DNA of 37,415 nucleotides from a virus. Under the pieces are notes generated by a model that saw only the letters and a program-made list of their open reading frames with translations, was not told the origin of the DNA and ran no database searches. Below are positions 1-6,048 of the stretch, piece by piece; positions within the stretch are counted from its first letter, which is position 1; each line of letters opens with the position of its first letter. Made by a program: the position numbers and the translations under genes. The stretch spans positions 1-37,415 of the IMG/VR virus record IMGVR_UViG_3300033149_002163; one strand, written 5' to 3'.

Positions 1-114
1 AGCGTCGGCGGGATGTACGAATATCGTGCCCTCTGGAATAGCGGTATGTTGTAATATTTTCGCGCCACGGAACTCTCCGAACGTTGACGATTCATGTTTG
101 AGTTGTTCGATACC
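1..114. repeat. Terminal direct repeat, left copy
   Basis: Bases 1-114 are identical to 37302-37415. Such an exact end-to-end repeat in an assembled contig normally means that the molecule is circular or circularly permuted and that the assembler read past its own start. It could also be a true short terminal repeat. The repeat lies inside one continuous reading frame, which favours an arbitrary cut in a circular map over a physical end. The unit length is then 37,301 bp. Confidence 0.95.
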
Positions 115-297
115 GTTTGATATTAGAAGTTCTCTCATCTGATGGATCATTGCTCCCTTGGTAACTTCACCTATCGTACCATCCCAGCCCTCTGAAACTG
201 CGCTAACTACTCGATGCAATACGTCGAGATACAGGAATGGTGCGCCGATGCTATTGGTGGGGTATCCCACCTTGATATGTTCTACGTCGAGTTCCAT
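1..297 (-). CDS. Hypothetical protein, 5' part of gene spanning the contig junction
   Basis: The frame starts at ATG 297 and runs leftward through base 1 without a stop. Joined to the other contig end it continues to TGA at 37281-37283, giving 105 residues beginning MELDVEHIKVGYP. The ribosome binding site GGAGATGA sits four bases before the ATG, just after the T-tract of the preceding terminator. I recognise no family; it looks like a small soluble alpha/beta protein with no Cys cluster and no membrane segment. Its stop codon forms part of the ribosome binding site of the radical-SAM-like gene downstream, so the two are probably translationally coupled. Confidence 0.85.
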   Translation of the reverse strand, partial: MELDVEHIKVGYPTNSIGAPFLYLDVLHRVVSAVSEGWDGTIGEVTKGAMIHQMRELLISNGIEQLKHESSTFGEFRGAKILQHTAIPEGTIFVHPADA

Positions 298-308
298 GTT
301 ATCATCTC

Positions 309-346
309 CAAAAAATAAAGAAAAGCCGGGGATTTGAACCCCGGCT
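309..346 (-). terminator. Hairpin plus T-tract terminator with tRNA T-arm-like hairpin
   Basis: On the minus strand an 8-bp perfect stem (AGCCGGGG/CCCCGGCT, 324-331 and 339-346) encloses the 7-base loop TTCAAAT and is followed by the T-rich run TTTTCTTTATTTTTT (309-323). It lies in the short gap between the gene ending at 345 and the gene starting at 297, which fits transcription termination. The loop and closing pair, GTTCAAATC, match the consensus of a tRNA T-psi-C arm exactly. No full tRNA can be folded around it, because the upstream sequence is coding. Confidence 0.75.
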
Positions 347-800
347 ATATTGTCTGTTGCTTCCCATCCTCCGGTTCGACCGCCGCAAGTATGCCAACCG
401 CTTCCTCCCACTTCTCTATGTCCTCGTTCATTACGGATAGCTCTACCCGTAGCGGGGTCGTCGCGGTCAGCTTCTTGATGCCGAGTATGGAACATAGCTT
501 CTTGACTTTCTCGGGGTCCATGTTGTTGAGCGGCATGTTGGTTCCCGTCGCTATCAGTTCATCGCCGTTCTCATCCTTGACCGTCAGGTGTAGATTTATT
601 TTATCGGTCCCTTTTATGTCGTCGTGGGTGTGGGATGTTACTTTGGCGTGCATGACCAGTGCTTGCCTGGTCTTGCCCTTCGGCTTCACGTTCTCGGCGG
701 CCTTCTTGGGGCCGTCCTCCTTCCCTTTCTTTTCTTTCAGCGGCTCCTTGCCGCCGTCCTTCCCCTTCTTGGGGTCTTTCGGTTTCGGTTTCTTCGGTAT
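345..800 (-). CDS. Hypothetical protein with Lys/Pro-rich N-terminus; probable AUA start
   Basis: The protein is about 151 residues: a roughly 50-residue tail rich in Lys, Pro and Gly, then a compact mixed alpha/beta domain of about 100 residues that I do not recognise. Its place after recombination-like genes would suit a nucleic-acid-binding role, but that is inference. No ATG, GTG or TTG lies at a sensible distance from the strong ribosome binding site GGAGGTGA. At the standard distance of four bases sits ATA (800-798), which overlaps the previous gene's TAA as TAATA, the same geometry as the TAATG junction at 34653. An in-frame GTG further upstream lacks a binding site and would overlap the previous gene by about 40 bases. 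Confidence 0.7.
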   Translation of the reverse strand: MPKKPKPKDPKKGKDGGKEPLKEKKGKEDGPKKAAENVKPKGKTRQALVMHAKVTSHTHDDIKGTDKINLHLTVKDENGDELIATGTNMPLNNMDPEKVKKLCSILGIKKLTATTPLRVELSVMNEDIEKWEEAVGILAAVEPEDGKQQTI

Positions 801-1348
801 TATTTCACCTCCGGGGTGTTCACTCCGTTCCACTTCCGCTTGAAGTCTTGAACGATATTGAGCTTGAATGTATGACGCTCGACGCCCGCAAGTAGCGCGT
901 CGAACCCGTCCCCCTTCTTTCCGATCTCCACGGGGCCTATCCATTGGAAGCCGCCGCCGTCGTGCGCTACCTGGAACCATACCTTCCAGGGCTTCCGGGG
1001 TACGAACCCCCATAGCAACGGCGTTACGAGCGGCACCGGCATGTCTAGCGCCTCAATCTTTCGGCGGCGCTCTCGTATCCGGCTCCCCTGGTGCGTGGCC
1101 TTGTCGGTCGTAACCTGTATCAGGTGTATGGGATGGACGACCCCCGCGCTCAATGGCCGGTATGCGGCAAGGTCGAACCCGTGGAACAGGTCCACCTCGG
1201 ATACTACCGGGAACCTGCCGGGGCCGTCCTTCTTAGGTACCCACCGTACGCGGTTAAACGGGCCGTCCACTATGAAGCCGTGGCCCTCGTACATTCCGCG
1301 TACGGCCTTCGCGTACGCCTTCCCTTTTTGCTTCGCTGTCTGCGCCAT
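800..1348 (-). CDS. PD-(D/E)XK-like nuclease-fold protein
   Basis: This 182-residue protein has an N-terminal Lys-rich helix (KQKGKAYAKAVRGMYEGHGF), then EVDLFHGFDLAAY (around residues 51-63) and HLIQVTTD (75-82). The order helix, D-L-F...D-L, then a strand ending Q-V-T is what I know from a family of phage proteins with a PD-(D/E)XK-like core in which Q-x-T replaces the usual E-x-K. Such proteins may be Holliday-junction or restriction-like nucleases or inactive relatives. The ATG directly follows the preceding stop (TAAATG). Its 3' end overlaps the next gene's proposed start by one base. The neighbours look like a recombination module. Confidence 0.65.
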   Translation of the reverse strand: MAQTAKQKGKAYAKAVRGMYEGHGFIVDGPFNRVRWVPKKDGPGRFPVVSEVDLFHGFDLAAYRPLSAGVVHPIHLIQVTTDKATHQGSRIRERRRKIEALDMPVPLVTPLLWGFVPRKPWKVWFQVAHDGGGFQWIGPVEIGKKGDGFDALLAGVERHTFKLNIVQDFKRKWNGVNTPEVK

Positions 1349-1723
1349 TTAACGCCCCATATAGTTGACGATATTGGCCATGGCGCGGGCGTTCTTTGCG
1401 CGGTCGTGCTCGTAATCCCTTTCGGCAACGGCCTCGCGCTTCTTGATATGCCAGCCTGCGATCTCGTTTCTTATATCTCTCAGCCGTTCGTCGTCGTGGC
1501 ACTTCTCAGTATGGCCCGCTTTCCGGGCGCCGTCGTTCGGGTAGTTCTCCTTGTCCGCGTACACCTCGCGCATTATCGTCGCGTCCCTGTAAGCCAGTTC
1601 GCGGTGTAGCTCCGCCAGCTTATCCTCGGCTTCCCATACCGGCCCCATGGCCTGCCGTACCTTCTCAGCACCTTCCGCTAGGACCTTCGCCGTTTCACCT
1701 ATCAGCCGTGTTATCTCGTCCAT
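1349..1723 (-). CDS. Helical hypothetical phage protein
   Basis: The product is 124 residues, predicted almost all helical and highly charged, with the central motif YPNDGARKAG flanked by long amphipathic helices. This shape (helix, N-D-x-x-R turn, helix) occurs in many small phage proteins near recombination genes, whose function is unknown to me. The ribosome binding site GGAGTGA lies four bases before ATG 1723. The gene sits four bases after the Gp157/Gam-like gene and abuts the nuclease-like gene, so it belongs to the same transcript. Confidence 0.75.
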   Translation of the reverse strand: MDEITRLIGETAKVLAEGAEKVRQAMGPVWEAEDKLAELHRELAYRDATIMREVYADKENYPNDGARKAGHTEKCHDDERLRDIRNEIAGWHIKKREAVAERDYEHDRAKNARAMANIVNYMGR

Positions 1724-1727
1724 GCGT

Positions 1728-2252
1728 TCACTCCTTCGGGGCCTTCGGCTTGCCTATGGCGATGTGGTGCGATTCCGCTACCGTTACGAGATCGTCGTCT
1801 AGCGCGCCGCCGTCGTGAAGCGTCAAGAGTGCCCGCTTATCCCACGGTATCTTATCAAGCTTCAAAGGCGGCACGGGCATACCTATCGCCTTTCCGAGTA
1901 GGTCCAACGGCTCCATTATTACGGCGGTCCGGGTGGTCTTGCGCGTGAACGTACCAGCCTCGCGCTCCACTACCTTCTTGGGGTGTACCCAGTTCTCCGC
2001 CAGGTTCTCCTTGGCGCCAGCTATCGAAATTAGGTAATGCGCCTCGCGCTTGAGTAGTCCGGCCTCCGCCATCTCCGCTTCGATGTCGGCTGCAAGCTTC
2101 TTGGTCTCGGCGTTCAGGTGCTCGAAAATATCATCATACTTGCGCCGTATCGTCGCCATACTCTCGCGGACTTCGCTGAGCCCTGCCTGGTCATCTAAAA
2201 GACCGTCCATCGCTCCTTCCATTTCCTCTTCCGTTCTTGTTACCTCGTCCAT
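1728..2252 (-). CDS. Gp157/Gam-like coiled-coil protein
   Basis: The protein is 174 residues. The first half is a long coiled coil with heptads rich in Glu, Lys and Leu. The second half is a small beta-rich tail containing TFTRKTTRTAV, then DKRALLTLHDGGAL and a terminal strand ending HHIAIGK. Coiled coil followed by a W/F-x-R-K-T-x-R strand and an 'xIxIxK' end is the layout of siphovirus Gp157 and Mu Gam-like proteins, which accompany phage recombination genes and, in Gam, protect DNA ends from host nucleases. I chose ATG 2252 because GGAGTGA precedes it by five bases. The TGA of that motif is the stop of the upstream gene. Family assignment is moderate. Confidence 0.55.
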   Translation of the reverse strand: MDEVTRTEEEMEGAMDGLLDDQAGLSEVRESMATIRRKYDDIFEHLNAETKKLAADIEAEMAEAGLLKREAHYLISIAGAKENLAENWVHPKKVVEREAGTFTRKTTRTAVIMEPLDLLGKAIGMPVPPLKLDKIPWDKRALLTLHDGGALDDDLVTVAESHHIAIGKPKAPKE

Positions 2253-2257
2253 GTTCT

Positions 2258-2887
2258 TCACTCCTTCTTTATCGCGCCCGTCCATATCATCGGGCATCCG
2301 TGGCAATAGAACCCGGTGGGGTCCTTGTTCGAGCTTGATACCCTGCCGCCGCACTGTGGGCACTTCGGCATCGGGTCGCCCTTCCCTATGAGTGGCTTAC
2401 CCTGGGGCCATGGCTTCCGGGGAACGCCGCTGCCTGTTTGTGATGACTGTGGCTTCGTATAGGGGGCGCTACCGTGGCCGGAACTCTGCCCGGTACCTTT
2501 ACGCCCGGTACGGGCCGCCTCGGCTATACGGTCGCCCTCGGCCTTTACGCGGTCAAGGTCAAGCGGGGCACCGTCTACGAATATCTTGGTGCCGTCCGGG
2601 CACGGTTCGATAACGATCTGATGCGCTACGTCCTCGGCCATGTTCGCAAGCGTCAGCCCAATCATTTTCATCTTCTCGAATATCTCCCGCGTATCCTTTA
2701 TGAATGCGTCCATCTCGGCGGCCTCGTCGCAACGGTAGACCATCGTAACGTCCCCGCTCCGCGATCTGAACGATTCGGCCTCTCCACCAGCGCCGAAGTG
2801 CTTGTCAGCCAAGGCGCCCTTCGCTGAACCTGTCAACGCTACCCGGCTGATTACCTCGAACGCGAACTGTCCTGTTTTAGTTCTCAT
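2258..2887 (-). CDS. Hypothetical protein with C-terminal zinc ribbon
   Basis: The product is 209 residues from ATG 2887. Residues 1-120 are a mixed domain, residues 125-165 a Gly/Ser/Pro-rich linker, and the C-terminus carries CPQCGG and CHGC about 20 residues apart, a clear zinc-ribbon pattern. The N-terminal part is not recognised. The gene begins the recombination-like set with the Gp157/Gam-like and nuclease-like genes, so a role in binding or annealing viral DNA is possible but not shown. Its stop TGA lies within the binding site of the following gene, suggesting coupled translation. Confidence 0.75.
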   Translation of the reverse strand: MRTKTGQFAFEVISRVALTGSAKGALADKHFGAGGEAESFRSRSGDVTMVYRCDEAAEMDAFIKDTREIFEKMKMIGLTLANMAEDVAHQIVIEPCPDGTKIFVDGAPLDLDRVKAEGDRIAEAARTGRKGTGQSSGHGSAPYTKPQSSQTGSGVPRKPWPQGKPLIGKGDPMPKCPQCGGRVSSSNKDPTGFYCHGCPMIWTGAIKKE

Positions 2888-2888
2888 C

Positions 2889-3110
2889 TTACCATCCACT
2901 CCATTCGTCCTCATCCATTGGCTTTCCATCGTTGAAATGTAACGATACCCACCGGGCTATCCCCTTCCGGCCCTGCCGTACATACTTGGCTGGTACTCTC
3001 TCGCGCCGGTGGTTCCTGTTTATGTCCTGGCCTATGACGTTCGCGTACGGGCGCCCTTTCCGCTTCGACTGCATCGAGCCCCGCGTTACGTCCTTCACAT
3101 ATACCGCCAT
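2889..3110 (-). CDS. Small basic hypothetical protein
   Basis: The product is 73 residues, strongly basic in its first two thirds (KRKGRPYANV, NRNHRRERVP) and acidic at the end (DEDEWSGW), ending two bases before the next gene. The frame stays open far upstream of ATG 3110, but the translation there is Pro/Ser/Arg-rich and lies in a hairpin-rich segment, so I take ATG 3110 as the start. No good ribosome binding site precedes it. ATG 3074, preceded by a weak GGGG, is an alternative. Function unknown; nucleic-acid binding is plausible from the charge. Confidence 0.55.
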   Translation of the reverse strand: MAVYVKDVTRGSMQSKRKGRPYANVIGQDINRNHRRERVPAKYVRQGRKGIARWVSLHFNDGKPMDEDEWSGW

Positions 3111-3309
3111 ATCGAATTGAGTAGCGGTAGATTTCCACCGCGTAACATTGTCCCACCGCGCCGGTGAAACCCATCGTAAAAGTAGGTTGGGCGCGTCATC
3201 GCGTAGGCCGTTCTTTACGCCTGGTACGGCCATCCCAGGCAACCCACCTACGCCGTCATGGTGGGGGCTACCCGTCGGCTCGGCGCCCTGTTGGGATTGT
3301 GATAGGGTA

Positions 3310-3336
3310 GGGGCGGGGCTCCCAGGCCCCCGCCCC
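3310..3336. repeat. Inverted repeat, 9-bp all-GC stem
   Basis: GGGGCGGGG at 3310-3318 pairs perfectly with CCCCGCCCC at 3328-3336 around a 9-base loop. It lies in the non-coding segment and has no T-tract after it on either strand, so it is not an ordinary terminator. Confidence 0.8.
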
Positions 3337-3557
3337 CTTGATGCACTCCTTATGCCTGCCAAAGCATTGCCGTGATAAGCGGAAGTAGAGCCCGTCCGTG
3401 CGAGGCGCTTGCCGGTGCGGGCTCCGGGATGGGATGAGCGTGATAGGTTAGGGCGTCCGAAGGGGGGCAAACGGACGCCTAGGGGTGGTGTGTATGTCGG
3501 AAGCGGCGGGCGAGGTACGCAAGAACGCAACCGGGTACCCGCCGGGCCTCCTTTCGC

Positions 3558-3605
3558 GGGTGCCGTCGTTGGGGACCCGGCGCCCCTCCGACGTTGTGCG
3601 CACCC
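3558..3605. repeat. Long stacked inverted repeat
   Basis: Three stems stack: GGGTGC (3558-3563) with GCACCC (3600-3605), CGTCG (3564-3568) with CGACG (3589-3593), and GGGG (3571-3574) with CCCC (3583-3586). A 2x2 internal loop, a 6-base bulge and an 8-base apical loop separate them. Fifteen pairs within 48 bases is far beyond what coding sequence needs and suggests a structural RNA or a cruciform DNA element. Confidence 0.75.
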
Positions 3606-3702
3606 TCGACTGTGATATGTGTAACCGTAACGGCGATCTGTTCCCGCTGGGCGCGTACCTCTCATACCGCGTACCTCGGAACCTGTAACGCCGGGTGGAT
3701 AT

Positions 3703-3951
3703 TTATTTCTTTGGTACAATGGAAGCCTCCATACCGGGCGCCACTAATATTAGCTCTGTATCGCCTTCAATAACTACTATCGCACCGCGCGTGCTTTCAG
3801 ATAATACAACGGGTATCCATTCTAGCTTCTTACCCTTCTCTATCCGGTCCATCCAGTCCCTAACCTCTTTGGGTATAGTTACGGCTAGGCCGTGGCCGTA
3901 CGGGTGTACTATGGTCTTCGTTATGTAATCACCCCCTGCTTGCGTAGCCAT
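3703..3951 (-). CDS. AbrB/SpoVT-type transcription regulator
   Basis: The protein is 82 residues from ATG 3951, or 73 from the alternative start. The core VHPYGHGLAVTIPKEVRDW followed by a GKKLEW turn and IVVIEG is the swapped-hairpin AbrB fold (G-x-x-x-x-V-T-I-P-K-x-V, then a strand pair). AbrB proteins bind DNA as dimers and regulate transcription; they are common in archaea and their plasmids. ATG 3951 has no binding site and lies 31 bases inside the previous gene. GGGGGTGA followed by TTAC and ATA (3924-3922) gives the normal GGTGA-N4 spacing and an ATAA overlap with the upstream stop, so an AUA start is likely. It is the last gene before the hairpin segment and may control it or the 5.8-kb promoter. 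Confidence 0.8.
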   Translation of the reverse strand: MATQAGGDYITKTIVHPYGHGLAVTIPKEVRDWMDRIEKGKKLEWIPVVLSESTRGAIVVIEGDTELILVAPGMEASIVPKK

Positions 3952-4367
3952 GCTTTAATAGTCGCCTCGTCCAGTATGAACGAACCGCTCATACGTGCTG
4001 TGAACCGGCTGTGGAACCCTTCGTAATACCGTTCGGCAATGTTCTCGCCGACGCAATCCAAAAGCAAGTTGTACGCGGTGTCAAGTGGGGCGCCGGTTTC
4101 GTATCCCCAATAGAACCGCCTGATACTCGGATCGGACTGATACCGCCGCACCGTGTAGGGTAGCGGGTACTCGGACCCGTCCGGGTTGATTACCATTATC
4201 GACGTTGCCCCGCTCGGGGGATGCTCGAAGTCGTACACCTTCCCGTCCGGGCTCTCAATCGTGGCCGCCTCGGGGCCGCCCGTAGCCGTAGCGGAGTGGG
4301 AAACTCCGGGGGCGCCCTCTAGCCCTCGCAAGGTTTCCTGTCCCGTAGCGTTCGCCGTAGGGGTCAT
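3921..4367 (-). CDS. DUF6166-like protein
   Basis: The protein is 148 residues. The first 40 are Ala/Gly/Thr-rich and probably disordered. The rest contains RRFYWGYETGAPLDTAYNLL, a phenylalanine-centred strand and DEATIKAWL at the end. The order 'WGY.G.GP.x.LA..LL.D', 'F', and 'I..WL' is how I remember the DUF6166 family, small proteins of unknown function in phages and plasmids. The start ATG 4367 is preceded by GGTGAGGAT, where the TGA is the stop of the gene before it. It overlaps the AbrB-like gene. Confidence 0.65.
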   Translation of the reverse strand: MTPTANATGQETLRGLEGAPGVSHSATATGGPEAATIESPDGKVYDFEHPPSGATSIMVINPDGSEYPLPYTVRRYQSDPSIRRFYWGYETGAPLDTAYNLLLDCVGENIAERYYEGFHSRFTARMSGSFILDEATIKAWLRKQGVIT

Positions 4368-4371
4368 ATCC

Positions 4372-4602
4372 TCACCGCTCCAACCAGGCCTTTACTTTTT
4401 CCGGCGAACCCCATGCCCTGGATGGTAGCTCGTTGTAACAGTATTGCACGATCTCCGCCAGGTCGGCCCTGTTCTTCGTATCGGCCCGCCCTACTGCGTT
4501 TATCAAGTCGTTGCTTAATACGGCTTTTAAGAACCCGCCTGGCTCTCTCCTTTCATCGATGTATCGTATCAACGCGGCCCGTATTATATTGTTAATTATC
4601 AT
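4372..4602 (-). CDS. Small hypothetical protein
   Basis: The product is 76 residues, mostly helical (MIINNIIRAALIRYI at the start, EKVKAWLER at the end), with a hydrophobic first helix that is too short and interrupted to call a membrane segment. I chose ATG 4602 because GGAGG lies seven bases upstream; ATG 4608 would sit almost on that site. The start overlaps the stop of the previous 56-residue gene by two bases. Function unknown. Confidence 0.7.
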   Translation of the reverse strand: MIINNIIRAALIRYIDERREPGGFLKAVLSNDLINAVGRADTKNRADLAEIVQYCYNELPSRAWGSPEKVKAWLER

Positions 4603-4769
4603 ATACATTCCTCCAGTTGCACGTACTTATCCCCCAGGTATTTTACCTTCCAGTTGCGCCCGTTCGGGCCGGTACCAAGCCACTGTAATTCGTAGAGGTC
4701 TTGGAACTCTACCCCGTAGTGTTTCTCCCATCCCTCCTTCCATTGCTGGCGCGATATTGAACGCCTCAT
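4599..4769 (-). CDS. Small hypothetical protein, Trp-rich
   Basis: The product is 56 residues with four Trp, beginning MRRSISRQQWKEGWEKHYG and ending YVQLEECI. The ribosome binding site GGAGGTG is correctly spaced before ATG 4769. The ATG overlaps the previous stop as ATGA, and the gene's own stop overlaps the next start, so its place in the operon is secure although it is short. No family recognised. The Trp-x-x-Trp and the late beta-like segment (NWKVKYLGDKYVQL) suggest a small folded domain. Confidence 0.7.
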   Translation of the reverse strand: MRRSISRQQWKEGWEKHYGVEFQDLYELQWLGTGPNGRNWKVKYLGDKYVQLEECI

Positions 4770-5038
4770 GTGGGCACCTCCTCGATAGGTAGCGGGTGGC
4801 TGTCCTCGGGGCGAATCTCGATAACTATCTTGGCGCTGTATCGGTCGGTCCTAGCGGCCGTTACCCGGTAGCGTAGCCCGCCGGTATCGAACTCTATGGG
4901 GCGCGGGTCCCTCATAAGCGCGGCGGCTCCTTCAAGCGCGGCGGCTAGTACGTCGGCAGGTATGTACACGTTCGCGGCCGGGTGGTCCCGGTTGCCCCGC
5001 GTCGTAAGGTGGTTCCACTCCCTCGCCTCGCGGGCCAT
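4766..5038 (-). CDS. Hypothetical protein
   Basis: The product is 90 residues: a helical first half (YIPADVLAAALEGAAALMRD) followed by a beta-rich half (GGLRYRVTAARTDRYSAKIV). GGAGGGGAAGTAG precedes ATG 5038. The layout resembles small two-layer alpha/beta phage proteins, but I cannot name a family. It lies within the tightly packed set of small genes that starts at 5759. Confidence 0.7.
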   Translation of the reverse strand: MAREAREWNHLTTRGNRDHPAANVYIPADVLAAALEGAAALMRDPRPIEFDTGGLRYRVTAARTDRYSAKIVIEIRPEDSHPLPIEEVPT

Positions 5039-5239
5039 CTACTTCCCCTCCTGTACCCGCTTATGTATCTCTTTCATTATATCATCCATCGTTACCTCTC
5101 TGAAAGAACCAACCTCAACTATCCAACGCCGCGAACCGAACCCTAATGTGATTATGATTAGGTCGCCGTTGTCATCGTATCTCGCCCCCTTAATTTTTAG
5201 CCGGGGCAAGTACACATTCCCGCCTACTTCGCATCCCAT
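5039..5239 (-). CDS. Hypothetical protein
   Basis: The product is 66 residues, with several predicted strands (GNVYLPRLKIKG, DLIIITLGFG, RRWIVEVGSF) and a C-terminal helix. ATG 5239 directly follows the upstream stop (TAAATG), and GGGGGTG in the end of the previous gene is the binding site. Function unknown. Its composition matches its neighbours. Confidence 0.7.
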   Translation of the reverse strand: MGCEVGGNVYLPRLKIKGARYDDNGDLIIITLGFGSRRWIVEVGSFREVTMDDIMKEIHKRVQEGK

Positions 5240-5590
5240 TTATCGCACCCCCGGAACCGTTACCTCTACCTCTGCTCTAGGGTACCGCCGGGTATCCCCT
5301 GGCGGTATCGCCCTGGCGTTTACCCATGTCTGCATATGCTTCTTGATGTCTGTTATGGGTCCGAGTATTCGCAAGTCCTCCATGTCTACCCGTACCCATT
5401 CCCGCCCGTGTACCTCTGGCCGGTATCCGAACCCGTACCCGGCTGCCTCTAGGTACATCTTGGTAAAGCCTTTCTCTCTCGCCCACCTCCCAAGCTTGCC
5501 GCCTAGGTGGACCGGTGCGAACGGTATGGTGCGTTCCTCGGTAACTGTGATCTGCGAACCGTCCCACTCTATCGCGGTAATTTCGGGCAT
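5240..5590 (-). CDS. Hypothetical protein
   Basis: The product is 116 residues, beginning MPEITAIEWDGSQITVTEER with alternating strands and ending in a short strand AEVEVTVPGV. The central part GYGFGYRPEVHGREWVRVD is rich in aromatic residues. GGAGGTAGCG precedes ATG 5590 inside the end of the zinc-ribbon gene. I do not recognise it. It belongs to the small-gene block of probable early or host-takeover functions. Confidence 0.7.
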   Translation of the reverse strand: MPEITAIEWDGSQITVTEERTIPFAPVHLGGKLGRWAREKGFTKMYLEAAGYGFGYRPEVHGREWVRVDMEDLRILGPITDIKKHMQTWVNARAIPPGDTRRYPRAEVEVTVPGVR

Positions 5591-5591
5591 T

Positions 5592-5759
5592 TTACGCTAC
5601 CTCCCACCCGTACTCGTCGTATCTGCTATCCCGCACTATTTGGTGTTCCTTCCGAGCTATACAAAAAGGGCAGAACTTTACCTCGTGTTCTGCTAGGTCT
5701 AGCCCGCATATCTCGCACTCTCGGCTCTCGTTCTTATTGCCGTCGTTGTTCGTGGTCAT
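5592..5759 (-). CDS. Small zinc-ribbon protein, first gene of its operon
   Basis: The product is 55 residues with CEICG (around 15-19) and CPFC (around 30-33), a standard two-knuckle zinc ribbon, and charged tails on either side. GAGGTACGCAAA precedes ATG 5759. It is the first gene after the 380-bp control region with TATA-like elements and so is probably the first translated gene of the leftward small-gene transcript. Proteins of this size with one zinc ribbon are common in archaeal viruses; the partner is unknown. Confidence 0.75.
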   Translation of the reverse strand: MTTNNDGNKNESRECEICGLDLAEHEVKFCPFCIARKEHQIVRDSRYDEYGWEVA

Positions 5760-5775
5760 TTTGCGTACCTCAATT

Positions 5776-5803
5776 GGGTATATACCCTGCGTGGTATATA
5801 TCC
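5776..5803 (-). promoter_or_regulatory. Tandem TATA-like elements, one a perfect palindrome
   Basis: GGGTATATACCC (5776-5787) is a perfect 12-bp palindrome and GGATATATACC (minus strand, 5793-5803) lies 17 bases upstream. An archaeal TATA box at 5793-5803 would place the start of transcription near 5772, leaving room for the ribosome binding site of the gene at 5759. The palindrome could be a second TATA box or an operator covering the start site. Inferred from sequence only. Confidence 0.5.
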
Positions 5804-6017
5804 ATTCTCGCTATCTGAATGGGCCGGATATGTTAGAGCCGCCGCCGAGTAGTGATAACTAAATTGGCCGTACGGAGGCCGTACCCCGAGGACAAGGTAA
5901 ACGGGTATCTTTACCCTCGGCGATATTGACCCCGTCGTACCGTTCTCCGTAGGTGCCCGTACGGTTCCGAACCGGTGCGCCCGTAGGATGACCACCGCCG
6001 AACCCCGATATGCTCAT

Positions 6018-6026
6018 AAAAAAAAA
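6018..6026 (-). terminator. Oligo-T terminator after the structural block
   Basis: The minus strand has nine consecutive T here, about 115 bases after the stop of the last tail gene. Archaeal RNA polymerase terminates at such T-runs without needing a hairpin. A 5-bp hairpin (CACGC/GCGTG, 6125-6138) lies directly after the stop and may help. Confidence 0.6.
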
Positions 6027-6048
6027 GGTAGTGTCGGGGGGTTTACTG

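Larger units (their letters stand above)
3111..3702. other. 592-bp non-coding segment with at least five GC-rich hairpins
   Basis: This is the largest gap between genes. It holds inverted repeats at 3243-3248/3260-3265, 3310-3318/3328-3336 (GGGGCGGGG with its complement), 3388-3394/3418-3424, 3452-3459/3472-3479, and a long one at 3558-3605 with three stacked stems. A 10-bp direct repeat CGCGTACCTC occurs at 3652-3661 and 3668-3677. No open frame here has convincing composition. Candidates are a structured non-coding RNA, a replication origin or a packaging site. It separates the AbrB-like gene from the recombination-like set. Confidence 0.6.

Noticed and set aside
309-346. A tRNA gene at the T-arm-like hairpin
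   Set aside because: No anticodon arm, D arm or acceptor stem can be formed; the upstream bases are coding and the T-tract follows directly.
345-1013. 222-codon reading of the Lys-rich-tailed gene
   Set aside because: The extra 71 codons lie out of frame over the nuclease-like gene and read as Arg-rich nonsense; the binding site points to base 800.
3485-3688. Plus-strand open frame with ATG 3494 and a GGGGTGG-like upstream site
   Set aside because: It would be the only plus-strand gene, and it covers the strongest stacked hairpin; its translation is Pro/Arg/Gly-rich with no fold pattern. Not excluded, but structure explains the sequence better.
3111-3719. Upstream extension of the frame of the 73-residue protein
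   Set aside because: The translation is low-complexity Pro/Ser/Arg/Gly from GC-rich hairpins and overlaps the AbrB-like gene's end; no binding site.
4896-5696. Plus-strand open frame of 266 codons
   Set aside because: It is antisense to four small minus genes with good binding sites and tight overlaps.
5960-5985. CGGTTCCGAACCG as an attachment or operator site
   Set aside because: It is a short near-palindrome with no partner copy and no recombinase gene; probably chance in GC-rich sequence.
5756-5995. Minus-strand 79-codon open frame in the control region
   Set aside because: It has no ribosome binding site, spans the TATA-like elements and overlaps the zinc-ribbon gene's start.
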